The position numbers and the translations under genes were made by a program. From JAIDVZ01 sp964486285 (lineage in GTDB: Bacteria > Verrucomicrobiota > Verrucomicrobiia > Opitutales > JAIRKQ01), in contig CAZALH010000004.1 of NCBI GenBank assembly GCA_964486285.1, forward strand, positions 1 to 64,000: a DNA stretch of 64,000 bases, in the 5' to 3' direction. Each line of letters starts with the position of its first letter. The first letter of the stretch is position 1. Of the stretch, positions 16,160-25,673 are shown piece by piece. The notes under the pieces are model-generated. The model was not told the origin of the DNA, did not search any database, and saw only the letters and a program-made list of their open reading frames with translations.

Positions 16160-17923
16160 ATGAATGTAGTTGCATTACCGTTTATGGATAAAAAGAATCA
16201 AATCATTGGTATTATTTGTATAATTTTTGCATTTATATTATTATTTAAAGTTGATTCCGATAAATATACAAATGCAGTTAAAAATTATGAGCAAAGCACA
16301 CCAAGTGTGGTTGTTCGTCACGATGATAAGAAGACTCCAACAAGTAAACCATTACTTCAACGACATATTAACAGTGATCGAAAAGAGAAAATTACACTGG
16401 AAAATGAACATATTCGTGTGGAGTTTTTAGAAAATTACGGTGCAATCGATAATATCATACTGAAAAAGTATTTTAAGAAGCAAGATAGTCCCGAGTGTTT
16501 TATAATAAATGAAAATTGGGATATTCCAACATTGGGAATATGTATAGGTGAAGATGAAGAGCGTCACATTCTTTCTGGGTTTAAGTTGCAGTATATCGAC
16601 AATAATATTATTGCTTTTAGCAAGTTAGGCAAAAATGGTATCGAAATTATTCGAGAATATTGCATTTCTCAAGAAGATACTGCTGATAATGATGCTTATA
16701 TTATAAAACATAGTACGAAGTTTGTTAATACCGTGTCGTCAGAATTGTTTATTAATCATATAAATCTTTGTTTAGGGACAATAGGTGCTTCAAATGGAGA
16801 TTTTGCAGGGGAGTATTTGAATTTTGGATATTTTGATGGGCACTCTACAAGTTTCATAAAATCTCGTGACTTTGCAGCAAGTAACGGTTTTTTGGGGTTT
16901 GGTAAACGTGATGGAAGGGAATATATTAGTGAAAGTATACCAATCGTTTGGGGATCAATAAAAAATCAGTTTTTTACAGCAATACTTACACCATCTAAGC
17001 GGGCAATTGGATTTTTTGCGGCACCTATACGATATGAGATAGATGACGGTGTTCAAGAATTAGACGATGGTATTAGTGGGGAATTAATATTTAAGGTAGG
17101 TAAAATTGCTCCGGAAAGCGAATATGTGTTAGACATGGACTTATATGCTGGACCAAAAGATTTTACAAGGTTAGATCGCATGTCATCTAAGCAAGATTTG
17201 GTTATGCAGTTTGGTTTTTTTGGGGTAATTAGTAAATTACTACTATTAATAATGAAGGGAATACATTCTATTGTTTCGAATTGGGGAGTATCGATCATTT
17301 TATTAACAGTAATTATAAAACTCTGCTTATGGCCATTAACAACTGCGCAAGTTCGCGCTTCAAAAAAAATGACAGCCATACAGGAACCATTGCGGGTGAT
17401 AAAAGAGAAGTACAAAAATAATCCGAGCAAAATTCAAGTTGAAACGATGAAATTATTTAAGCAATATCGTGTGAATCCCGCGGCAGGTTGTTTGCCAATA
17501 TTTATTCAAATCCCAATATTTTTTGGTTTATATTATATGTTGAGGACATCTTCTGATTTAAGGTTCGCTCATTTTTTGTGGATAAAAGATTTATCTGTAG
17601 CAGATACTATAGCGTATATTGGGGGATTCCCAATTAATATATTACCCATTATTATGTGGGGAACAATGACTTGGCAAATGCATATGACGCCGATGCCATC
17701 AGTTGATGGTTCACAAAAGGTTGTGTTTAAATTAATGCCATTAATATTCTTGTTTTGCTGCTACGGATTTCCGTCAGGGTTGGTATTGTATTGGACAGTT
17801 CAAAATGTTTTGACAATTTTGCAGCAGTATATTGTCTCAAAGAGACGTGATATGCAAATAGAGCAGTTGCTGCTCGATGAAAATATTACGCTGAAAAATC
17901 GTAAAGGTAAGAAAAATAAATAA
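16160..17923 (+). CDS. yidC: Membrane protein insertase YidC
   Basis: Inserts and folds inner-membrane proteins, alone or with SecYEG. The 587-residue protein has an N-terminal membrane anchor (about 11-28), a large periplasmic beta domain of some 300 residues, and the conserved five-helix core with GVSIILLTVIIKLCLWPLT, QYRVNPAAGCLPIFIQIPIF and the last helix SGLVLYWTVQNVLTILQQY. The C-terminus is short and basic. The size and periplasmic domain are those of Gram-negative YidC. The usual neighbours rnpA and rpmH are not here; yebC follows. Confidence 0.95.
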   Translation: MNVVALPFMDKKNQIIGIICIIFAFILLFKVDSDKYTNAVKNYEQSTPSVVVRHDDKKTPTSKPLLQRHINSDRKEKITLENEHIRVEFLENYGAIDNIILKKYFKKQDSPECFIINENWDIPTLGICIGEDEERHILSGFKLQYIDNNIIAFSKLGKNGIEIIREYCISQEDTADNDAYIIKHSTKFVNTVSSELFINHINLCLGTIGASNGDFAGEYLNFGYFDGHSTSFIKSRDFAASNGFLGFGKRDGREYISESIPIVWGSIKNQFFTAILTPSKRAIGFFAAPIRYEIDDGVQELDDGISGELIFKVGKIAPESEYVLDMDLYAGPKDFTRLDRMSSKQDLVMQFGFFGVISKLLLLIMKGIHSIVSNWGVSIILLTVIIKLCLWPLTTAQVRASKKMTAIQEPLRVIKEKYKNNPSKIQVETMKLFKQYRVNPAAGCLPIFIQIPIFFGLYYMLRTSSDLRFAHFLWIKDLSVADTIAYIGGFPINILPIIMWGTMTWQMHMTPMPSVDGSQKVVFKLMPLIFLFCCYGFPSGLVLYWTVQNVLTILQQYIVSKRRDMQIEQLLLDENITLKNRKGKKNK

Positions 17924-17952
17924 TAAACATTTTTACTAATGAGAGGAAAATT

Positions 17953-18696
17953 ATGTCAGGACATAGTAAATGGGCGACAACCAAGAGGCATAAAGAAGCA
18001 GTAGATGCTAAACGTGGGAAATTATTTAGTTTAATTGGAAAAGAATTGACTATTGCTGCGAAACTTGGCGGTAACGATCCTGAATTTAATGCGAGATTGC
18101 GTACCGTTATACAGAAAGCTAAAGCTGCTAATATGCCAGCAGATAATATAAAAAAAGCGATCCAGAAGGGTACCGGTGAGGTTCCTGGATATTCTATTGA
18201 AGAATTACTTTATGAAGGTTATATTGCCGGTGGAGTGGGATTAGTTATTGAAGTCACTACAGATAATAAAAATCGTGCTGCAAGTGAAGTTAGAAGTACA
18301 TTAACAAAGTGTGGTGGGAATTTGGCAACACCAGGTGCATTAATGTTCAATTTCCAAAGAAAGGGGCAATTTTTTATTGATAAAAAAGTGATTGAAGAAG
18401 ATGCTTTATTAGAACTGGCTTTAAATGCTGGTGCAGAAGATGTAAGATCTGACGATGAAGAATGTTACGAAGTTTTGTGTTCTATAGCAGATTATTACAA
18501 TTTATCTGAAGCTTTAAATAAAGCAGGTATTGCTGTACAGTCGTCAGATTTAGTTTACATTCCTAATACTTTAGTTGAGGTAACTGATCAAGAAACTGCT
18601 GATAAAATTTTACGTACAATAGAAAAATTAGAAGACATCGAAGATGTGAAAAATGTTTTTGCAAATTTTGAATTATCGGACAATGTCTTTAGTTGA
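17953..18696 (+). CDS. yebC: YebC/PmpR family transcriptional or translational regulator
   Basis: Conserved cytoplasmic protein of the YebC/TACO1 family. Members act as DNA-binding regulators, or help ribosomes through difficult proline-containing stretches. The N-terminal signature is complete: SGHSKWATTKRHKEAVDAKR, followed by NMPADNIKKAIQKGTGE and YEGYIAGGVGLVIEV. Its 247 residues are the normal length. It has one of the strongest Shine-Dalgarno sites in the window (GAGAGGA, five bases before ATG), while many neighbours have none, so it may be highly translated. A classic partner, ruvC, is not adjacent. Confidence 0.95.
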   Translation: MSGHSKWATTKRHKEAVDAKRGKLFSLIGKELTIAAKLGGNDPEFNARLRTVIQKAKAANMPADNIKKAIQKGTGEVPGYSIEELLYEGYIAGGVGLVIEVTTDNKNRAASEVRSTLTKCGGNLATPGALMFNFQRKGQFFIDKKVIEEDALLELALNAGAEDVRSDDEECYEVLCSIADYYNLSEALNKAGIAVQSSDLVYIPNTLVEVTDQETADKILRTIEKLEDIEDVKNVFANFELSDNVFS

Positions 18697-18758
18697 AAAT
18701 TTTTCAAAAAAAAGCTTGATTTTTCTGGTTAGTACTCTTAGCAACTTGCATAGTTAAT

Positions 18759-19319
18759 ATGAATCAAAACTTAATAAATACTATTAGTTCGGCGGGGATT
18801 AACAGCAATAGCTATGTAAACTGTTTTAAGGAAGGTAATATTTTAAATATAGGGAACAATGAGGTGTTTAATAATGAGGAACACTTCAATATTTTCTCGT
18901 GTTCATTAGAAAATTGCCTACCAGGGCATAAATTTGTTCCTTTAGGTGCAAGAAAAGTTAGTAAAAAGAACCAATTAGTGGGGGTAATGGATGTTTCAAG
19001 TGAAGCTTTTAAAGTTAAAAAAGTTTTACGGGAAGTTTTAGGAAAAGTTGCTCAAAATTCTTTTGATTCATTCTTGGATTTTGAAAAGGAGTTAAAAATT
19101 TTGTTTCGCAATGTGTTTATTTCACAGTCAGAATCACAGGAAAGTTTATCACAAATACGTGGCTTTTTAGGTGATTTTTGTTCAGCCCACTTACCAGTAA
19201 ATAATGCCCAAGATATACGCAACAGTTTGGTTTCTGTTCTAGATAATGGTGGAGCGATGGCCTTATATGGAACATTTAATAGCATTTGTTCTGAGGTCCG
19301 TAGTAAGATTAATCAATAA
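18759..19319 (+). CDS. Unrecognised soluble protein, possible effector
   Basis: A 186-residue protein with no recognised family. The first 20 residues are rich in Asn, Ser and Ile and polar, as in many T3SS substrates. The rest is mostly helical, with acidic and Phe-rich segments (VAQNSFDSFLDFEKELK; FLGDFCSAHLPV) and no membrane helix or signal peptide. It stands alone between yebC and gatB and ends 17 bases before a strong intrinsic terminator. Being a single-gene unit with its own terminator fits a regulated accessory gene, but the effector role is a guess. Confidence 0.5.
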   Translation: MNQNLINTISSAGINSNSYVNCFKEGNILNIGNNEVFNNEEHFNIFSCSLENCLPGHKFVPLGARKVSKKNQLVGVMDVSSEAFKVKKVLREVLGKVAQNSFDSFLDFEKELKILFRNVFISQSESQESLSQIRGFLGDFCSAHLPVNNAQDIRNSLVSVLDNGGAMALYGTFNSICSEVRSKINQ

Positions 19320-19336
19320 ATTTAAGTAACATAAAG

Positions 19337-19367
19337 AGCTGGTTTTTTTATGGACCAGCTTTTTTTA
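19337..19367 (+). terminator. Rho-independent terminator
   Basis: A seven-base-pair stem, AGCTGGT with ACCAGCT (19337-19343 and 19354-19360), encloses a ten-base loop and is followed directly by seven T residues. It ends the plus-strand gene at 18759-19319. It could also act on the minus strand for gatB, which converges on it, although there the T run is poorer. Confidence 0.85.
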
Positions 19368-19447
19368 TATCAAAATCAAAAACATGCCTGTATTTATCAA
19401 AAGATTTTTTATAGAGATATAAATCTCTTAGTAAAACAGTAGGTTGT

Positions 19448-20893
19448 TTATTTCTGTAGAAGTTCGCGCAGTATTTTATCGATTACTTGTGGGTTAGCTT
19501 TACCAGCTGTTGCTTTCATGACTTGTCCTTTTAATGCATTAATAGCTGGTTCTTTACCTGTTAAAAATTCATTTACTGTTTTAGGGTTGTTAGTAATAGT
19601 ATTTTCACATATTGTACGTAATTCAGCCTCATTTGCACTATTATTTAGACCAAGTTTTGTGACAAGTGAACTAGCAGTTTGACTAGTTTTATACATTTCA
19701 ATGAACACTTCTTTAGCTATTTGTTTCGAGATTATACCATCATTGATTAGTTCAACTAATTCTGCTAAATTTTGTGGTGAAATCTTTTGTATTACCACTT
19801 CCCATGTATCGGATCCTGCTTCACGTAAAAGATCATTAATTATAAAATTTGCGATTGTCTTAGCATCATTGTAAATATTTACCGTTGCTTCAAAATAATC
19901 ACTGAGTTTTTTATTCGGACATAATACTGAAGTGATAGTGTAAGGTAAGTGATATTCCGAAAAAAATCGCTCCTGCTTGGCAAATGGTAATTCAGGAATG
20001 GTGTTTTTTATTGCTCGTTTAGTTTCTTCAGGTATCTTTATTGGCATTAAATCTGGATCTGTAAAGTATCGATAATCGTAGGCAGTTTCCTTATTCCTCA
20101 TTACCGTTGTTATGCCTGATTCAGCATTCCATCTCATTGTGTCTTGATGAATTTTCCCACCCTGCTCAAGGATTGCTTTTTGACGCTTTATTTCGTACTC
20201 TATGCCGTGTTTTACTCCAGAAATAGAGTTTAAGTTCTTCAGCTCTACTTTAGTTCCTAATTCTGTTTGACCGACTGGACGTATGCTTATATTGGCATCA
20301 CATCGCATCTGTCCTTTTTCCATGTCGCAATCAGAAATATCGGCATAAGTTAGGTGCATACGAAGTGAATTTAAGTATGCAAATGCCTCCTCTGCAGAGT
20401 GCATATCAGGTTCAGATACTATTTCAATCAGTGGAACCCCTGCGCGATTGTAATTAATGAGTGAATGTTGCTCGTAATGTGTCAACTTACCAACATCTTC
20501 TTCTAAATGTATGCGGTTAAGCCTTATTTTTTTATGCTCTCCCATTATGTTTCTGGCAGGGCCCTCTAGCTCAATTTCAACGTAACCATTTTTACAAAGA
20601 GGCTGATCATTTTGAGAAATTTGATAATTTTTGGGACAATCAGGATAAAAATAATTTTTGCGATCCCACTTGCTTATGTTAGCAATTTGACAATTAAAAA
20701 TAAATCCTGCCTTAATTGCTTGTTTAACTGCAAATCTATTTATTACAGGTAGTGTGCCTGGTAGGGCAAGTACAACAGGATCAGTTAATGTGTTTGGTTC
20801 TTGTCCATAAGAATATTTACAAGCAGAAAACATCTTTGATTGTGTTTTTATTTGTACATGTACCTCTAACCCAATTACTGCTTCAAATTCCAT
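19448..20893 (-). CDS. gatB: Aspartyl/glutamyl-tRNA amidotransferase subunit B
   Basis: Kinase/binding subunit of GatCAB, which converts mischarged Glu-tRNA(Gln) and Asp-tRNA(Asn) to the correct amides. Motifs: VIGLEVHVQIKTQSKMFS at the start, DPVVLALPGTLPVIN, KWDRKNYFYPDCPKNYQI, EEDVGKLTH and the C-terminal YqeY-like tail LTGKEPAINALKGQVMK. The ATG at 20891-20893 is chosen because family members begin just before FEAVIGLEVH; the open frame extends 13 codons further. gatA and gatC are not nearby. Having GatB suggests that GlnRS and/or AsnRS may be absent. Confidence 0.95.
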   Translation of the reverse strand: MEFEAVIGLEVHVQIKTQSKMFSACKYSYGQEPNTLTDPVVLALPGTLPVINRFAVKQAIKAGFIFNCQIANISKWDRKNYFYPDCPKNYQISQNDQPLCKNGYVEIELEGPARNIMGEHKKIRLNRIHLEEDVGKLTHYEQHSLINYNRAGVPLIEIVSEPDMHSAEEAFAYLNSLRMHLTYADISDCDMEKGQMRCDANISIRPVGQTELGTKVELKNLNSISGVKHGIEYEIKRQKAILEQGGKIHQDTMRWNAESGITTVMRNKETAYDYRYFTDPDLMPIKIPEETKRAIKNTIPELPFAKQERFFSEYHLPYTITSVLCPNKKLSDYFEATVNIYNDAKTIANFIINDLLREAGSDTWEVVIQKISPQNLAELVELINDGIISKQIAKEVFIEMYKTSQTASSLVTKLGLNNSANEAELRTICENTITNNPKTVNEFLTGKEPAINALKGQVMKATAGKANPQVIDKILRELLQK

Positions 20894-21022
20894 AATATGA
20901 CATTTTTTTATAAAACAGTAAAAAGCAATCAACTAAAATTTACGTATATGGGAGTGATAAAATTTGAATAAATTACCTTTTAAGTATTGAAAGCGATTGT
21001 GTAGCAGTTATTTGATATAAAT

Positions 21023-22111
21023 ATGCAAAAAATTTTCTTTCCGAAGGAAGTGTCATTTAATGAAAATCGTGTTGCTACAACACCAGACGTTGTAAGAAAA
21101 ATAATTAATTTAGGATTTCAGGTCTATGTAGAAAAAGAAGCTGGTTACTTAAGCGGCTTTAAAGATGAACTTTACAGTGTATCTGGTGCACAAATTTTAG
21201 ATAGTAGAGAAGAAGGTTTGAAACTTGCAGATATTGTTGTTGGAGTTAAGAGGTTGCCTGACAGTGATATCAATTTACTTCGTTCAGGAACGAAGCATTT
21301 AAGTTTACTTGACGTTTTTAATGATAAGGCAGCAATTGAGATGTTTAAAAATAACGGGGTGCAAGTAGTTAGTTTTGAAATGATTCCTCGTATTAGTTTA
21401 GCGCAAAAGATGGATGTTTTGTCTTCACAATCTAGTTTGGCTGGATACTCTGCGGTAATTCAGTCATTTGCACACACTAATCGCGTAGTACCTATGATGA
21501 TCACAGCTGCTGGAACAATTTCGCCAATAAAAGTATTTATCATTGGTGCGGGAGTAGCTGGTTTGCAAGCAATTGCTACAGCTAAGAGGCTTGGTGCAAG
21601 TGTTGAGGCTTTCGATACTCGCCCTGAAGTTGCTGAACAAGTAAGATCGTTAGGTGCAAAATTTTTGAAAATTGATTTAGGGAAAGTTGAAAAAAATGAA
21701 AGTGGGTATGCTAGTGAGTTAACTCACGAACAAATTGCCAAACAAAAACAAGGTATGATCAGTGCTTGTAAAAACGCAGATATTGTTTTGACAACTGCTA
21801 AAGTATTTGGGCGAAAAGCACCGTTATTAATAGATAGCGAGATGCTTGATTGTATTAATACTGAAACATTGTTTGTTGATATGGCTACCAGCGTGGGTGG
21901 TAATGTTGAAGGTTCAACTTCAAATAAGATTATACAATATAGTGACTATGTTAAAATATGGGGTATGGATGAAGCTGAACAGTACGTTGCTCATGACGCC
22001 TCTAATATGTTTGCTGAAAATGTTTTTAATTTTATTGAGCATTTTAACACAGAAGATGGTTTAAACTTAAATCAAGAGGATCCAATTTTAGAAAAATGTA
22101 TAGTAAAATAA
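21023..22111 (+). CDS. pntAA: NAD(P) transhydrogenase subunit alpha part 1 (PntAA)
   Basis: Soluble NAD(H)-binding domain I of proton-translocating transhydrogenase. The 362-residue protein belongs to the alanine dehydrogenase/PNT family: N-terminal FPKEVSFNENRVATTPD, a central Rossmann motif GAGVAGLQAIATAKRLGA, then EAFDTRPEVAEQVRSLGA and VDMATSVGGNVEGS. It lacks the membrane part found in E. coli PntA, so it needs the separate PntAB encoded at 10523-10795. The physical separation of the two, and from pntB, is unusual. No Shine-Dalgarno is visible before the ATG. Confidence 0.93.
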   Translation: MQKIFFPKEVSFNENRVATTPDVVRKIINLGFQVYVEKEAGYLSGFKDELYSVSGAQILDSREEGLKLADIVVGVKRLPDSDINLLRSGTKHLSLLDVFNDKAAIEMFKNNGVQVVSFEMIPRISLAQKMDVLSSQSSLAGYSAVIQSFAHTNRVVPMMITAAGTISPIKVFIIGAGVAGLQAIATAKRLGASVEAFDTRPEVAEQVRSLGAKFLKIDLGKVEKNESGYASELTHEQIAKQKQGMISACKNADIVLTTAKVFGRKAPLLIDSEMLDCINTETLFVDMATSVGGNVEGSTSNKIIQYSDYVKIWGMDEAEQYVAHDASNMFAENVFNFIEHFNTEDGLNLNQEDPILEKCIVK

Positions 22112-22172
22112 AATTGTATACTGTACATTATTTTAGTAACAGAAGGAAGTGGGTTATTTTTTTATAAAAAAA

Positions 22173-22742
22173 TTAAGCAATAGTTTCTGCTAAGACATCT
22201 ACAGTGTGCATTATTTGGGCAATTGATTGAGTCATTGTTAATACTTGAGATGCAGTATCTTTAATTTGACTTTGTAATTCAGAATTATCAATTTCAGGAA
22301 CAGACAAAAGATCTTGGCAAGTTTCCACTATAATATCTAAACATTCAGGGAAATCTGTAGTTTGTATAGCTTCAATTTTCCCTTGTATCGTTTGAGTTAG
22401 TGAAATTACTGAATTTTCCGAATTTTCGATACCTAAAATAGAATTTAGATCATTTAATTTATTCAAAAGATTACTTTTTAGGGTATTTAATTCTGTTAAA
22501 TTGGAAGCTATACGATCCGATAGGTTACAACCACAACAAAGGCGCCCAATTTGTTCTACCAGAGAAGCACTAACTTGAACGATATTCCATATGTTTTTCA
22601 CTTCATCTGGGATAGTTGTCGATCTAAGAACGCATTCTGATATTTCTTCTTCTTTAACAGCAAATTCTCTTTTTGTAGATGCTGATGAGTTTCTAAGATC
22701 GGAAACATAATTGTGAATATTGATTGCTTGTGTTACATCCAT
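22173..22742 (-). CDS. Unrecognised helical protein, possible effector
   Basis: A 189-residue, almost wholly alpha-helical protein with heptad-like Leu/Ile spacing (residues about 75-110 and 150-189) and a short cysteine cluster LCCGC near the middle. It has no signal peptide or membrane helix. No family is recognised. Its N-terminus is polar (Asn, Ser, Thr), compatible with a T3SS signal. It stands alone, convergent to pntAA and divergent from yajC. It could be a secreted coiled-coil protein or a cytoplasmic protein specific to this lineage. Confidence 0.5.
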   Translation of the reverse strand: MDVTQAINIHNYVSDLRNSSASTKREFAVKEEEISECVLRSTTIPDEVKNIWNIVQVSASLVEQIGRLCCGCNLSDRIASNLTELNTLKSNLLNKLNDLNSILGIENSENSVISLTQTIQGKIEAIQTTDFPECLDIIVETCQDLLSVPEIDNSELQSQIKDTASQVLTMTQSIAQIMHTVDVLAETIA

Positions 22743-22884
22743 ATTTTTTCCTCTGGTTTGACGAAATGTATATTCTGTAAATCATTTGTCAATATTTCTT
22801 CGTTGAGATTAGATTTTTTACATAGAATTTGTGTGAAATTTACTTGCGAGGGCATGACGCTTTATTTATTTAGCACTTTTATAT

Positions 22885-23193
22885 ATGTCTTATTTATTTT
22901 TTTCATCTGAACAAAGTACTGCAGGATCGGCAGGTATTGGAGTACAAACATTGTTAATATATCTTTTACTGTTTGTTGGAATGTGGTTTTTGATGATTGC
23001 TCCACAAAGAAAAAAACAAAAAAATCATCTAAAAATGATTCAATCATTGAAAAATGGTGATAAAGTTGTAACTTCTTCAGGGATTTTTGGAACGATTGCA
23101 GGAACAAAAAATGATCGTTTTGTATTAAAAATATCAGATGACACCAAAATTGAAATCTTTAAATCGTGTATTCAAACAAAAATTGATAAGTAG
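22885..23193 (+). CDS. yajC: Preprotein translocase subunit YajC
   Basis: Small accessory subunit of the SecDF-YajC complex. The 102 residues have one membrane helix (about 20-40) followed by the signature IAPQRKKQKNHLKMI and NGDKVVTSSGIFGTIA. It lies 8 bases before secDF on the same strand, the normal pairing. No Shine-Dalgarno is visible at the ATG of 22885. Confidence 0.93.
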   Translation: MSYLFFSSEQSTAGSAGIGVQTLLIYLLLFVGMWFLMIAPQRKKQKNHLKMIQSLKNGDKVVTSSGIFGTIAGTKNDRFVLKISDDTKIEIFKSCIQTKIDK

Positions 23194-23201
23194 TAAGTTG
23201 T

Positions 23202-25673
23202 ATGAAAGATAATAGTTTTTTGTTTAAATGCTTATTATCTCTATGCGTGATATGTTTAGCAATTTACAACTTATTTCCGTTACAAGATCGTCCATTTGGG
23301 CAATATTTAAGTACACATGTTGATAATGATAGGGAGAGCTTCATAAAATTGCTCGATCAGGCTGAAAAAGAGGTGGCAAATAAAAAGTATTCGTCCTTAT
23401 ACTTAGCATTATGTGCAATTTCAAAAGAAAATAATATTGATCTTACAAACTTTTTTTCAGGAATAAATTTAACGGATATTAAAAATTTAAATAAAAAAAA
23501 TACATTGCTGTTGAATATTCTATTATCTCGTTCTCAAAGTAGAATAAAGCAAGGCCTGGATATAAAAGGTGGTATTTCTTGTATATTGCAGATTGATCAA
23601 TCTGGGGTTAATGATCCTAATTTTTTGGATAAAGCAGTTGATATTATACGTCAACGTATTGATTCTTTAGGGGTTGCTGAGCCAATTGTACGTAAATCAG
23701 GCAGTAATAATGTTGAAGTTCAGCTACCAGGGGTTTCTACGCAAGAAAATCCTGATATATTAAACTGCATAAAAAAACCAGCTAAGTTAGAATTTCGATT
23801 AATTCATGCAAATTTACGTCCAAAATCATTATTTGATGTTGCTCCAATTGGTTACGAATTACTTGTTATGGAGCATGAGGATAAAGATAATGGTAAGATT
23901 GAAGAAATTCCATATTTTGTTAAAAAAATTCCGGAGATGACTGGGCAGTCCATAAAATCTTCACATATCGGTCTTGATAATTTCGGGAATTTTGAAGTCA
24001 GCTTAATAATGACTAGCGAAGGGGCTGAGCTTTTTAAAAAAATTACAAGTGATAATGTTAATCGTCAACTCGGCATTGTTTTAGATGGAAAATTATATTC
24101 AGCACCTGTAATTCGCTCTGCTATTCCTAATGGACAGGCAGCAATTTCAGGAAATTTTTCTAAAAGGGAAGCATTTGAGTTGGTTAATGTTCTAAATAAT
24201 CCTTTAGAATGTGAGTTGAATATCGTTGAGTTGAATGAAGTTGGTCCTTCTCTGGCAAGTGACGTGAAAAATAGTTCTTTATATGCAGCATTAATTAGTG
24301 CTTTATCTGTTGCAGTTTTTATGCTGATATACTATCGTTTATCGGGAATTGTATCTGTTTTATCTATTATAGCAAATATTTTAATTATATTAGGATTAAT
24401 GTCTTACATTGGTGCGACATTGACATTACCAGGGATCACAGCATTAGCATTAACTGTTGGGATGGCTGTTGATTCTAATATTTTGGTATTTGAGCGTATT
24501 CGTGAGGAATTAAAACTTGGGAAAAATATTAGGGCGGCTCTTGCGGCTGGTTATGATAAAGCTTTTTCTTCGATTTTTGATGCTAACATCACGACACTTA
24601 TTGCTGCGGGTGTGTTAATTTGGTTCGGGACAGGTCCTATACGTGGTTTCGGAGTTATTTTAGCAATTGGAATTTTTGCAACGATGTTTTGCGCGTTAAT
24701 ATTTAGTCGCGTTATTCTAGAAGTAATAGTGAATAAATTTCACATAAAAACGCTTGTGCCAAGTTTTCACTTTAAGTGTCATAATTTTAACTTTTTAGGT
24801 TATGCTAAACAAGCGACTTGGGTTTCTGTGTTAATACTTATTTTCAGTACTATTACCTTATTCGTGTGTAATAAATCTATTCTTGGTATTGATTTCATTG
24901 GTGGCAGTGAAATGTTAATGACATTTAAGCAGAAGATTCCGGTGGGAGATATATTGGAATTAGCTAAGAAAGAAAATTTAGGAGAAATTATCGCCGTTTA
25001 TCAACGCGCATTAAAAGAAAATAATGAAACTTTAAAATTACAAGTAGAAGAAGGACAAGGCCATTCAGTTTATAGCGCATTAATTAAAGCTTATCCTGAA
25101 AGTGAATTTAATATAATTAAGGAATCTAATATTGGAGCATCATTAGGGAATGACATTAAGTGGAATGCATTCGCGTCAGTTATAATTTCTCTGCTTGCTA
25201 TGATGCTTTATGTAGCATTTCGGTTTGAATTCGCTTATGGCTTGGGTGCTGTGGTTGCGATATTTCATGATGTACTAGTTACTATTGGAATTTATATACT
25301 CTGTGGTAAGCAATTTAGTGCACCAATGATTGCTTCCATTCTTATGATAATTGGCTACTCCATAAACGATAAAATTGTTATCTTTGATAGAATACGAGAG
25401 AATCGTAAGAATAATCCAGAGGGTAATTTGGTCAAGATTGTTAACCTTGCTATTAATGGTACTCTTTCTAGAACATTGCTGACAAGTTTAACAACGTTAT
25501 TAGCTTCTGTTATACTGTATATATTAGGTACGGGTGTTATTGTGGAGCTAGCTTTTGTGTTTACGTTGGGTGTAATTGTTGGCACTTATTCTTCAATCTT
25601 TATAGCTAGCCCTGTGTTTGTAAGTTGGCAGTATAAAATGTTAAATAAAAAAATATCCGCTAAGTATGCCTAA
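23202..25673 (+). CDS. secDF: Protein translocase SecDF, fused SecD and SecF
   Basis: Uses the proton gradient to pull exported proteins out of SecYEG on the periplasmic side. One 823-residue chain contains both parts. SecD: first membrane helix, the P1 region with SRIKQGLDIKGG, and RQRIDSLGVAEPIVR; its six-helix core has TLPGITALALTVGMAVDSNILVFERIREEL, quoted here as GMAVDSNILVFERIREE. SecF begins near residue 530 and has LGIDFIGGSEML and GYSINDKIVIFDRIREN. The periplasmic P1 head is shorter than in E. coli. Fusion is common in Gram-positives and PVC bacteria. The last 8 bases overlap recJ. Confidence 0.95.
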   Translation: MKDNSFLFKCLLSLCVICLAIYNLFPLQDRPFGQYLSTHVDNDRESFIKLLDQAEKEVANKKYSSLYLALCAISKENNIDLTNFFSGINLTDIKNLNKKNTLLLNILLSRSQSRIKQGLDIKGGISCILQIDQSGVNDPNFLDKAVDIIRQRIDSLGVAEPIVRKSGSNNVEVQLPGVSTQENPDILNCIKKPAKLEFRLIHANLRPKSLFDVAPIGYELLVMEHEDKDNGKIEEIPYFVKKIPEMTGQSIKSSHIGLDNFGNFEVSLIMTSEGAELFKKITSDNVNRQLGIVLDGKLYSAPVIRSAIPNGQAAISGNFSKREAFELVNVLNNPLECELNIVELNEVGPSLASDVKNSSLYAALISALSVAVFMLIYYRLSGIVSVLSIIANILIILGLMSYIGATLTLPGITALALTVGMAVDSNILVFERIREELKLGKNIRAALAAGYDKAFSSIFDANITTLIAAGVLIWFGTGPIRGFGVILAIGIFATMFCALIFSRVILEVIVNKFHIKTLVPSFHFKCHNFNFLGYAKQATWVSVLILIFSTITLFVCNKSILGIDFIGGSEMLMTFKQKIPVGDILELAKKENLGEIIAVYQRALKENNETLKLQVEEGQGHSVYSALIKAYPESEFNIIKESNIGASLGNDIKWNAFASVIISLLAMMLYVAFRFEFAYGLGAVVAIFHDVLVTIGIYILCGKQFSAPMIASILMIIGYSINDKIVIFDRIRENRKNNPEGNLVKIVNLAINGTLSRTLLTSLTTLLASVILYILGTGVIVELAFVFTLGVIVGTYSSIFIASPVFVSWQYKMLNKKISAKYA

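Noticed and set aside
22157..22172. T7-AT-A7 palindrome between pntAA and the next gene
   Set aside because: It has no G or C in the stem, so it is unlikely to be a stable terminator; in AT-rich DNA such runs arise by chance.
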